Assembly: GCA_022560695.1 (NCBI GenBank)
Contig: JADFSP010000023.1
Location: 1-32,000 of the forward strand
Length of the DNA stretch: 32,000 bases
From: Pseudomonadota bacterium
GTDB lineage: Bacteria; Pseudomonadota; Gammaproteobacteria; Steroidobacterales; Woeseiaceae
Direction of reading: 5' to 3'
Position 1 is the first letter of the stretch, and every line of letters begins with the position of its first letter. Below are positions 7,875 to 14,727 of the stretch, piece by piece. Made by a program: the position numbers and the translations under genes. The notes under the pieces were generated by a model. The model did not search any database and was not told the DNA's origin. It saw only the letters and a program-made list of their open reading frames with translations.

Positions 7875-8645
7875 CTAGTCGCGCAGTTGAATTTCCGTCG
7901 CGGTCAGCCGCCCTATGCGCGCATAGGTCAGGTTCCGCGGAATGACGGCATCGTCGTTAGCGATCGCGATTCGGCCGCCCATGATTTCAGCATAACGTTG
8001 CGGGTACAGCGGCGATCGATCGGGTTCGGCGAGGCCATCGGGAGTAAGCGGTTGGCCGCTGGCGGGATCGTACTTGTCCGTCGCGCCGAGCGTATGCAGG
8101 AATTCATGCGCGATGATGACGTTGTTATTGCCGCGATATTGCCGGCTGGCATAGGCATTGACGATACCGTACATGCCTTTTTGCACACCGACCGAGTTTT
8201 CCAGCGCAAACGGGCGATCAGGGCGGTGATAGCGCACGAATATGCGTACGTCCGGATCGATCCTGTCCTGATCCGAGGTGATTTTCGAGACCCACCAACG
8301 CATCTTCAGGGACCACAACATGATGTCCATCATCCCGGTCGCGCCATCGGGCGACGGTGGCTGTTCGCCGATCGCCTGGCCGAGTTCGATGCGCACGGGA
8401 CGGGCTATGTTCTTGCCGTAGCGCTCGGTTTCGCGCGCAATGAATGATTCGATGCCTGCGAACGCACTGATGTCGAGATTCTTGATGTAATTGCGGCTGA
8501 TGTCGCTGCCGTCGCCGTTGATCGGGTAGATTTTCACCCACAAGCTGTTATTCCAGTCGGTGCTGCGCGCCTGGGTGAGCCAGGTATTGACGATAACGAA
8601 AAACAGGATCAGCAGCAGAACCGTGATGCGAAATGCTTTGAACAT
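7875..8645 (-). CDS. Membrane-anchored or secreted putative zinc protease (HExxH), family unknown
   Basis: I do not recognise a named family. The 256-residue protein starts with a single hydrophobic segment (FRITVLLLILFFVIVNTWL, residues 5-23), which is an uncleaved anchor or signal peptide, so the rest is periplasmic. The key motif is IIAHEFLHTLGATDKYD around residues 178-194. HEFLH is a zinc-protease signature, and the GATDKYD tail provides possible further ligands in the manner of extended HExxH motifs. Upstream segments include WNNSLWVKIYPINGDG and YGIVNAYASRQYRGNN. No propeptide or second domain is evident. Neighbours are the BtuD-like ATPase downstream and an amidase upstream, on the same strand, with no evident functional link. 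It is likely a functional metallopeptidase of unknown substrate. Confidence 0.7.
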   Translation of the reverse strand: MFKAFRITVLLLILFFVIVNTWLTQARSTDWNNSLWVKIYPINGDGSDISRNYIKNLDISAFAGIESFIARETERYGKNIARPVRIELGQAIGEQPPSPDGATGMMDIMLWSLKMRWWVSKITSDQDRIDPDVRIFVRYHRPDRPFALENSVGVQKGMYGIVNAYASRQYRGNNNVIIAHEFLHTLGATDKYDPASGQPLTPDGLAEPDRSPLYPQRYAEIMGGRIAIANDDAVIPRNLTYARIGRLTATEIQLRD

Positions 8646-8763
8646 GTAACGGGCCGTGGCGGTGAATTGATCGATTAGGCCATCGCTGGTGACCGGACGC
8701 TGTTGACCAGGTCGCAGAATTGAGGCATCGATTACGTCACTCGATTCAATTGTGACGCCGTCA

Positions 8764-10308
8764 TCACAATTCCGGAGCGCGCCGAATGCCCGTAGCCTGC
8801 TCGAACGCGTATGCGATCTCGATCAGTTGCTTTTCCGAGTATGCGCGGCCGATGAACGACAGGCCCACAGGCAGTCCCGAAACAAATCCAGCCGGCACCG
8901 TGATGTTCGGATAACCCGATATTGCCGCATAAGACGAGCTGCCGACATGAAAGCTGTCGCCGTTGATGGGGTCTGTGAGCCATGCCGGACCGTTTGACGG
9001 CGCGATCAGCGCATCGAGATCATGCTCATCCATGGCGCGGTCGATTCCCGTGCTTGCGATGCGCTTACTCGTCTCAAGCGCCTCGAGGTAGTCGTCATTC
9101 GTGAGCGGCCCCTTTTCCTCGGCCAGCAGGAAAATATCCTGGGCGAAAATCGGCATGACGATTTCGGCATTGGCCTCGTTGAAGGCGATGAGGCCACCGA
9201 GGGATTTCACAGGAGCGTCCGATTGCTTCAGATACCGGTTGAGGTCGGCCTTGAATTCATACAGCAGGACCTCCCACTCCGCATCATTGGCCCCGCTCAT
9301 GTCGATCTCGATCGGGTCCACGATCACTGCGCCCTGCGCTTCCAAGGCCGCAATACTGTCGTTGAGTACGGCTTCGACGCCGGGATAGCTGCCGGCGCCA
9401 TGATACGTGCGGATTACGCCGATGCGTCTTTTGCGCAAGCCATCGGCCGCAAGATTTGCGGCGTAATCGGTTGCTGCAGCGGGCGCTGCGGCCGATGCAG
9501 GGTCGCCCGGATCGGTACCTGTCATCGCATTCAGCAGCATGGCCGCATCACGCACCGAGCGAGCCATCGGACCCGCAGTATCCTGACTGTGGGCCAGGGG
9601 AATAATGCCGCTGCGGCTGATCAGGCCCAGCGTCGGCTTGATGCCGACCACGCCGTTGATGCCGGACGGGCAGATGATCGAACCATCGGTTTCGGTGCCG
9701 ACTGAAACCACGGTCAAATTCGCTGCCACCGCGACCGCGGATCCACTCGACGAACCACAGGGGTTGCGTGCAAGGTCGTAAGGATTCCTGGTCTGACCGC
9801 CGATGCTGCTCCAGCCGCTGGTCGATTGCGACGAACGGAAGTTTGCCCATTCGCTGAGATTCGACTTGCCGAGGATCACGGCGCCGGCGTCGCGTAGCCG
9901 CTGTACCAGGAACGCGTCTTCGGGCGCCGTATGCTCAACGAGGGCCAGCGATCCGGCACTGGTATGCATCCTGTCGGCCGTGCCGATATTCGCCTTGATC
10001 ACTACCGGTATTCCATGCAACGCGCTGCGCGGGCCGGACGACCGCCATTCCCGGTCCAGAGCCCGGGCAATTTGCAGGGCCTCCGGGTTGATTTCGATGA
10101 TGGAATTAAGTGCGGGCCCGTTTCGATCGAGCGCCTCGATTCTGTTCAGGTACCAGCGCACCAGTTGTTCTGAATCGATTTCACCGCGCTGCATGCGGTC
10201 GTGCAGCTCGGCGATGCCGGTTTCTTCGATGTCGTCGCGCCTGCCGTCGCAAGCCGACAGCACAGCTATCAACGCAATGATCAGCGCAATCGAAAAAAAT
10301 CGTTGCAT
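8764..10308 (-). CDS. Amidase-signature lipoprotein
   Basis: This 514-residue amidase-signature enzyme hydrolyses an amide by a Ser-cisSer-Lys triad. The likely triad is K105 (VVIKANIG), S187 (CGSSSGS) and S210 (GTETDGS). The start at 10308 (ATG preceded by TGGAG) is preferred over an open extension of 19 codons. It yields a lipoprotein signal MQRFFSIALIIALIAVLSAC with lipobox LSAC at C20, so the enzyme should be periplasmic and membrane anchored rather than the cytoplasmic GatA. The DGS variant before the nucleophile is, to my memory, common in secreted bacterial and plant amidases of this group. The substrate is unknown. It lies 89 bp downstream of another lipoprotein-like gene on the same strand, a possible operon. 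Confidence 0.88.
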   Translation of the reverse strand: MQRFFSIALIIALIAVLSACDGRRDDIEETGIAELHDRMQRGEIDSEQLVRWYLNRIEALDRNGPALNSIIEINPEALQIARALDREWRSSGPRSALHGIPVVIKANIGTADRMHTSAGSLALVEHTAPEDAFLVQRLRDAGAVILGKSNLSEWANFRSSQSTSGWSSIGGQTRNPYDLARNPCGSSSGSAVAVAANLTVVSVGTETDGSIICPSGINGVVGIKPTLGLISRSGIIPLAHSQDTAGPMARSVRDAAMLLNAMTGTDPGDPASAAAPAAATDYAANLAADGLRKRRIGVIRTYHGAGSYPGVEAVLNDSIAALEAQGAVIVDPIEIDMSGANDAEWEVLLYEFKADLNRYLKQSDAPVKSLGGLIAFNEANAEIVMPIFAQDIFLLAEEKGPLTNDDYLEALETSKRIASTGIDRAMDEHDLDALIAPSNGPAWLTDPINGDSFHVGSSSYAAISGYPNITVPAGFVSGLPVGLSFIGRAYSEKQLIEIAYAFEQATGIRRAPEL

Positions 10309-10397
10309 GTTCGCTCCAGGGCAATACGCCTGGCGCAGACTACGATGCGACACTGGCCATCGCAAGCGACGGCGCTCGTATCCTGTGGCCTACACGC

Positions 10398-11168
10398 CTA
10401 TTCCGGCTTGATGAATCGCAGCACGAACCGGTCCGTCTTGCCGCGCACCTCCGGGTCAAAAACGATCTTGCTGTAGTCGTCATCCATGTTACGCAGCAAA
10501 TCGCTTTTCGCGTCAAGCTGAAATCCGGCGGCCTGCATATCTGCGATGACAATTCCCGGATCGATGCGATGCACGGTATTGCCAGTCTCTCGTGGCGCTC
10601 CGGCCTCGGCGAAATGATCGACGATTCCGACAATGCCGCCGGGTTTTAGACTCTTGAACAGTTCGGCCAGCATTTTCTCGCCGTCGATCCTGGGCCATCC
10701 CTGCTGCGGCGCCACATGATAGATATCATGGAAGGCGAGGATCAGGAATATTGCATCAAACTGGTCGGCTGCAAGTTCGAGTTCATTATTTTCTGCCATC
10801 AGCACATCGACGTTTGGCAGCCTTCCATCCGCATGGTGCGCTTTGAAATCATCGCCGACGAAGCTCAAATACGCCTCGTTGGAATGGGCCACGACGGAGC
10901 CGTTCTCGCCAACCACATACGAGAGCAATTCGCTGTAGTAGCCGCCGCCCGAAAACATATCGAGAACCGTCATGCCCGGTGCAATGCGCATGAAGTCGAG
11001 TACCTGGGCCGGCTTGCGTCCTGCGTCGCGTGCCCGGTCTGAGTCACTGCGCGCGGGATTGGCAACCGCATCGGCATAGATTGCGCCGTCGATGATGGCC
11101 TGCGGCGATTCCGGATTGCAGGCGACCAGCATCAAGGCGAACATCACGCAGGAAATTCGTGTTTTCAT
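10398..11168 (-). CDS. Class I SAM-dependent methyltransferase with lipoprotein-type leader
   Basis: The 256-residue protein has a Rossmann methyltransferase core. Motif I is VLDMFSGGGYYSELLS (about residues 68-83), an acidic strand end lies near NVDVLMAENN, and a motif-IV-like segment is DAIFLILAFHDIYH. KPGGIVGIVDHFAEAG is the post-IV strand typical of the predicted methyltransferase group COG4798. Oddly, the N-terminus is a lipoprotein signal: MKTRISCVMFALMLVAC with lipobox LVAC at residue 17. A SAM-dependent enzyme placed outside the cytoplasm would lack an obvious source of SAM, so location or activity is uncertain. The start ATG at 11168 has AGGAAC upstream. The lipoprotein amidase follows after 89 bp. 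Confidence 0.82.
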   Translation of the reverse strand: MKTRISCVMFALMLVACNPESPQAIIDGAIYADAVANPARSDSDRARDAGRKPAQVLDFMRIAPGMTVLDMFSGGGYYSELLSYVVGENGSVVAHSNEAYLSFVGDDFKAHHADGRLPNVDVLMAENNELELAADQFDAIFLILAFHDIYHVAPQQGWPRIDGEKMLAELFKSLKPGGIVGIVDHFAEAGAPRETGNTVHRIDPGIVIADMQAAGFQLDAKSDLLRNMDDDYSKIVFDPEVRGKTDRFVLRFIKPE

Positions 11169-11276
11169 TGCTGTTCCTGATTCGTTTACGCTAATCGAAG
11201 AGTACCGGACATCCGACCGCCCGGCTGTTCCGAAGTGCCATCGATTGTCGTGCCACTGACTCGAGATCGCAGGCCA

Positions 11277-11307
11277 ATAAAAACCCCGCTGCGTAAGCAG
11301 CGGGGTT
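11277..11307 (-). terminator. Intrinsic terminator of the predicted small RNA
   Basis: A perfect 11-bp stem (11282-11292 with 11297-11307, loop of 4) is followed on the minus strand by TTTTTATT. On the plus strand the T-run begins several bases after the stem, so the minus orientation fits better. It ends 109 bp before the methyltransferase start and separates that gene from what lies upstream. Confidence 0.8.
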
Positions 11308-11479
11308 AATTTCTCTTTTTTTCAAAAGAGGTAACTGCGAATTCGATAGCCGGATACAGATGACTTATTGTAATTGGATCCGGATCTTGTTGTTTTTGTA
11401 GTTATTGTTCTTCTGGCGTCTAAATCCTGTTTCTGCTCCTTTCTAGTGCTACCTTGCGCAGTTACACTTCGCTTGGGCA
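11277..11479 (-). ncRNA. Predicted sigma54-dependent, Hfq-motif small RNA
   Basis: No accepted protein gene occupies this stretch. A consensus sigma54 promoter (11505-11491) predicts initiation near 11479, and an intrinsic terminator ends at about 11277, giving an RNA of roughly 200 nt. The RNA carries two runs of AAN triplets on the minus strand, AAGAACAATAAC (about 11412-11401) and AAAAACAACAAG (about 11398-11387), plus ACAATAAG near 11367-11360. AAN/ARN repeats bind the distal face of Hfq. In Pseudomonas, sigma54-driven RNAs of this type (CrcZ, CrcY) sequester Hfq/Crc during catabolite control. A 7-bp hairpin CTCTTTT/AAAAGAG precedes the terminator. A 53-codon frame is present but its ATG lies before the predicted start site. 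Existence and function are inferred. Confidence 0.6.
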
Positions 11480-11490
11480 GCATAATCAAA

Positions 11491-11505
11491 GCAAGACCTG
11501 TGCCA
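11491..11505 (-). promoter_or_regulatory. Sigma54 (RpoN) -24/-12 promoter
   Basis: On the minus strand the sequence TGGCACAGGTCTTGC matches the sigma54 consensus, with the invariant GG (11504-11503) and GC (11492-11491) exactly 10 bp apart, a T before the TGGCAC and TTT after the GC. Such promoters need an enhancer-binding protein and ATP. Confidence 0.8.
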
Positions 11506-11780
11506 AGCGATCAAACCACTTCGCATTTTCAAGTGTTTAGCGATCGGGCCCGATGGCCAACGTCCGGCTGAACCCCATTTTTGTAAAAAACTCCGACACA
11601 AATGCTGCAGTGCACATATTCCTGCTGCAGAGCAAGTTTTTACAACTAGTTGAAATTCATGCGTTTTACTCCATCGCTCAGCGCGCGGCCGCGCGAAACG
11701 CAGCCATTGGTGGCGAATGTTCGCCCGCGGCGCCGATCAATATCATCAAAGGCGGGTCTTTTTTTGGGCAGTTTGTCAAA
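11506..11780 (-). promoter_or_regulatory. Upstream region of the sigma54 promoter, candidate activator sites
   Basis: No protein gene is supported here. Three features could be activator sites at the distance usual for sigma54 promoters: a perfect 12-bp palindrome ATCGGGCCCGAT at 11543-11554, a direct repeat TGCTGCAG at 11603-11610 and 11623-11630 (20 bp apart, two helical turns), and a 10-bp palindrome CAACTAGTTG at 11643-11652. Which activator, if any, binds is unknown. Confidence 0.3.
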
Positions 11781-13799
11781 TTATTCGACAATTTCGACGC
11801 TTTCAACGTTTTCGGCCCGCTCAATCAGCCCGGCGGTGCTGAAAAATCGACCATTGCGAACGACGGCGATGACGTTGATCGCGTCATTGATATCGCCGAG
11901 CGGGTCGCCGTCGACAAATACGAAATCGGCGACCGCGCCAACAGCGATTCGTCCGATCTGAAGGCCCAGGCCCAGGCTGGCGGCAGCGTTAACGCCGGCG
12001 GCTCGCAATACCTGTTCATGATTCAGTCCTGCGGCCGCCAACGCCCTGAATTCTGCGTGCAAAGCGACACCCGGGGGCAGGCCGTTCGGTTTGCTGCCGA
12101 GCACGATCGAACCCGCGGCTGCCGACAACGCGGGCGTATCGGCAAAACGTCGCAGTGCTGTCAGACGATTCGGGATAGTGCGTGCCTGACGCGAGTCCAG
12201 CAGCGCATCAAGATCCGGCGTCATCGAATCGGCCAGCCCGGAAATGAGCGTGATGGAGCCGGAACCGTTTGCGAGTTGCATGTCCTGGTAGCGAATGCCG
12301 CCGGGTGATGCCGGTAGCGACTCGGCCCCGAGCATCAGTGCCGCGCCCGAACCCAGCCCGACCTGCCAGGTTTCGGCAAGCACGGGTATGCCACGCGCTT
12401 GCCAGTGGGCCACGCTGGAGCGGTGTTCGATACCTGCTGCCATGTCGCCGGATATCGTGACCAGCCAGGGGGCGACGGAATCCGGCTGCAAATCGTTGAT
12501 GCTGCTCGCCGCGAGCACGCGCGGTCCCGGCAGATCCGATTGCGACCAGCGCTGGTTGAGCCGGGCGCTGTCTGCGTGATCGGTGACGATGGTCGTAACG
12601 CCAAACGCCAGCAAGAGTGGACCGAGTGAGTCGTCGGCATTCGCGGGCAAGGCCGCATAGCTGTCAATGAAACCGGGAACAATGGTGAGGTCATCGAGAT
12701 CGACGACAATGGCTCCCGGGCGGTCCCGACGGCCTTCGACGGCCGTGATGGTGCCGCCATCCACGACGATGTCGAGCCCCTCTCGATAACCGCCGCCGAT
12801 GCCGTCAAACAAACGCGTTGTACGGTAAACGCGCTGACCGGTCGGCTCATCGATCATCGGCAGTATCCGCGGCGGCCGCGGTCCGGCCTCATGGTGTTCG
12901 GGTCGGCCGATCGTTGCGCGGAACGGCACTGTCGTCGATGTCCACGAGTTGAACATGCGCTTGCGTATGAGTCCGTTTGCCGTGTACACGAATTGCAGCC
13001 GATCCAGCCAGGCGACCGGCGCGACAAATATATCTTCACCACTGATGAGTGTGCGCACGATGCGCGGCTTCGAGAGAATGACCATGTCGATTGACAGGCC
13101 GTCATGACCGTGACGCTGGAACGTGAGCAAGCTGCCGTCAGGCCGCCACGCCGGTGCGGACAAGCGTTGCTCCGAGGTAACAATCGCCTGGTCCGGCTCG
13201 CCATGGTTACGCAGCATCAGCGACCATTTTCCGTCCAATCGATGCACGTACGCGAGGTCCCGCCCGTCCGCCGACCAGGTCGGTTCGGACTCGTCGCCCG
13301 GCAGGTCGGTAAGGCGCCAGGTGAGGCGGGTCGGAAGGTCGAGCTCCCAGATGTCAAAGCCGCTGCCGTTACGGGCCGAGGAGTACACCAGGCGCTCGCC
13401 GTCCGGATGCCAGTCGGCGTGCTGGTCAATGTACTCGCTGTCACTGATCTTCTGCGCCGCCTGTTCGTCGAAGCGAAACAGCCACAATTGCTCGCGATTC
13501 GGTGAGCGAGCCTGGTAGACGAGTGCCTCCGCGTCGGGCGACCATCGGGGGCGCCTGACCGGCATCAGCCCGTTTGTTATCGACTCCGCGGTACCGCCCG
13601 ATGGCGGCAAAATCCAGATGCTCCCGAGCAGATCAATCGCGAGCCGCCCGTCGACGGCGACATCGACCGTGAAATTCGTACCTTCGGTCAGCGTCACCTG
13701 CCCGTGCGCGCCGTTGCTGCCGGCGAACAGGGCCAACACGGCGGACGCTATGAGGAAACCGCCGCTCCTCTTAGCTGGCACAATCGACCCGCAACTCAT
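11781..13799 (-). CDS. TolB-type propeller fused to amidohydrolase-like domain lacking metal ligands
   Basis: The 672-residue exported protein has a signal-like leader (about residues 10-34, ending GAHG). A beta-propeller of TolB/PD40 repeats follows (about 65-240; RRPRWSPDAEALVYQ, QHADWHPDGERLVYS, SEPTWSADGRDLAYV, SAPAWRPDGSLLTFQ). A C-terminal amidohydrolase-like domain runs from about 330 to the end (FDGIGGG, LTIVPGFIDSY, GVTTIVTDHADS, LGLQIGRIAVGAVADFVFVDGDP). Active relatives have HxH after PGFID and an Asp near the end (GSD). Here these read SYA and GSK, so metal binding and hydrolysis are probably lost. The ATG at 13799 is chosen because GGTGAG precedes it; starts at 13820, 13811 and GTG 13781 are possible. 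It overlaps the CPXCG gene by 29 bp, implying translational coupling. Function is unknown. Confidence 0.8.
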   Translation of the reverse strand: MSCGSIVPAKRSGGFLIASAVLALFAGSNGAHGQVTLTEGTNFTVDVAVDGRLAIDLLGSIWILPPSGGTAESITNGLMPVRRPRWSPDAEALVYQARSPNREQLWLFRFDEQAAQKISDSEYIDQHADWHPDGERLVYSSARNGSGFDIWELDLPTRLTWRLTDLPGDESEPTWSADGRDLAYVHRLDGKWSLMLRNHGEPDQAIVTSEQRLSAPAWRPDGSLLTFQRHGHDGLSIDMVILSKPRIVRTLISGEDIFVAPVAWLDRLQFVYTANGLIRKRMFNSWTSTTVPFRATIGRPEHHEAGPRPPRILPMIDEPTGQRVYRTTRLFDGIGGGYREGLDIVVDGGTITAVEGRRDRPGAIVVDLDDLTIVPGFIDSYAALPANADDSLGPLLLAFGVTTIVTDHADSARLNQRWSQSDLPGPRVLAASSINDLQPDSVAPWLVTISGDMAAGIEHRSSVAHWQARGIPVLAETWQVGLGSGAALMLGAESLPASPGGIRYQDMQLANGSGSITLISGLADSMTPDLDALLDSRQARTIPNRLTALRRFADTPALSAAAGSIVLGSKPNGLPPGVALHAEFRALAAAGLNHEQVLRAAGVNAAASLGLGLQIGRIAVGAVADFVFVDGDPLGDINDAINVIAVVRNGRFFSTAGLIERAENVESVEIVE

Positions 13800-13962
13800 G
13801 CAGCTCACCATTGTCGGCATCGATCGTAATCAGCATCGGCTGGCAACACACCTGGCAATCCTCGATGTAGGACTGCGAGCCAGCCGATGTATCGACGAGC
13901 AAAGAAATCGATTCGGCGCAGAATGGGCATCGAAGTCGTCGTTCTGATAACAAATTGTTCAT
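13771..13962 (-). CDS. CPXCG motif-containing cysteine-rich protein
   Basis: This small protein of 63 residues has two cysteine pairs that probably bind zinc: CPFC (about residues 12-15) and CQVC (about 36-39), followed by CQPMLITI. The pattern of cysteine pair, about 20 residues, second pair, and a short beta-rich tail is that of the family annotated as CPXCG motif-containing cysteine-rich protein, whose function is unknown. The ATG at 13962 is preferred; a GTG two codons earlier is possible. It begins 12 bp after the pdxH stop and its end overlaps the propeller protein, so the three genes look like one operon. Confidence 0.85.
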   Translation of the reverse strand: MNNLLSERRLRCPFCAESISLLVDTSAGSQSYIEDCQVCCQPMLITIDADNGELHELRVDCAS

Positions 13963-13974
13963 GATCACAGATTC

Positions 13975-14673
13975 TCAAGGCTGTAGCCGGGTGCCTGCCC
14001 ACGCGCCAGCTGCAAAATCGAAATCGGTCTCACGCGTGAGCGTTCGCTTCCAGGTGGCACGATCGTGCACGCGGTCGGCGCCTTCGATCCATAGTTCGAT
14101 GCGGTCTGCCCAGACGCGTACTCCACCCCAGTGCGGTGGCCGCGCAATGGGTGGTTGCTGCACGCCCTCGAGTGGCTGCAGGCCGTCGCTGATGGCGACG
14201 CCGAGTTTCCGTGCCCGGTCGCGAACCTGGGTGATCAGTGCGTGTCGCGAGCCAATCGGCATGCTCTGGTCACTGCCCCAGGCACCGAGCTGGCTCCCCG
14301 TGTCGCGAGTTGCGAAGTAGGACTCGCTTTCCTCAGCCGGAGACAGCACAGCCTGCCCTTCGATGCGGATCTGGCGCCCCAGCGCGTCCCAGTGAAAAGT
14401 GACGGCGACGTGCGAATTTTTCGTCAGCTCCTGCACCTTCTTCGACTGGTAATTTGTGTAGAAGATGAGGTAACCGGGATCCGCGATGAACGCCTTGCAC
14501 AGCACGATCCGCGCCGACGGCTGCGCCTTGTCGTTGACCGTCACAAGTGTCATCGACCAGGGATTGCGTTGCACGGCTTGCGCGACTGCTTCGGCCAGCC
14601 AGGCCTGCGCCCAATGCATGGGATTATTCGGCAATTCGTCCGGCAATGTCGGCGCAAGATATGCGTCTGTCAC
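13975..14673 (-). CDS. pdxH: Pyridoxamine/pyridoxine 5'-phosphate oxidase PdxH
   Basis: PdxH is a cytoplasmic FMN enzyme that oxidises PNP or PMP with O2 to pyridoxal 5'-phosphate. The translation shows the family blocks in order: NPWSMTLVTVNDKAQPSARI, VLCKAF, IFYTNYQSKKVQEL, VAVTFHWDALGRQIRIEG, SYFATR, GSQLGAWGSDQS, PPHWGGVRVWADRIELWIEG, and the C-terminal RLQP that typically ends PdxH. The GTG at 14673 is chosen because GGAGAG lies four bases before it. It gives 232 residues, close to E. coli (218); an in-frame GTG ten codons upstream lacks such a site. The CPXCG gene follows after 12 bp. Confidence 0.93.
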   Translation of the reverse strand: MTDAYLAPTLPDELPNNPMHWAQAWLAEAVAQAVQRNPWSMTLVTVNDKAQPSARIVLCKAFIADPGYLIFYTNYQSKKVQELTKNSHVAVTFHWDALGRQIRIEGQAVLSPAEESESYFATRDTGSQLGAWGSDQSMPIGSRHALITQVRDRARKLGVAISDGLQPLEGVQQPPIARPPHWGGVRVWADRIELWIEGADRVHDRATWKRTLTRETDFDFAAGAWAGTRLQP

Positions 14674-14727
14674 GCTACTCTCCGATTGTCGCAAGGTTTG
14701 CACGCCTGCCTCACACCGCGGAGCCTA

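Noticed and set aside
11322..11483. A 53-codon minus-strand frame starting ATG inside the predicted small RNA region
   Set aside because: Its ATG would lie about four bases before the sigma54 start site, it has no ribosome binding site, and its Thr/Lys/Arg-rich content simply reflects the AAN-repeat RNA. A peptide cannot be fully excluded.
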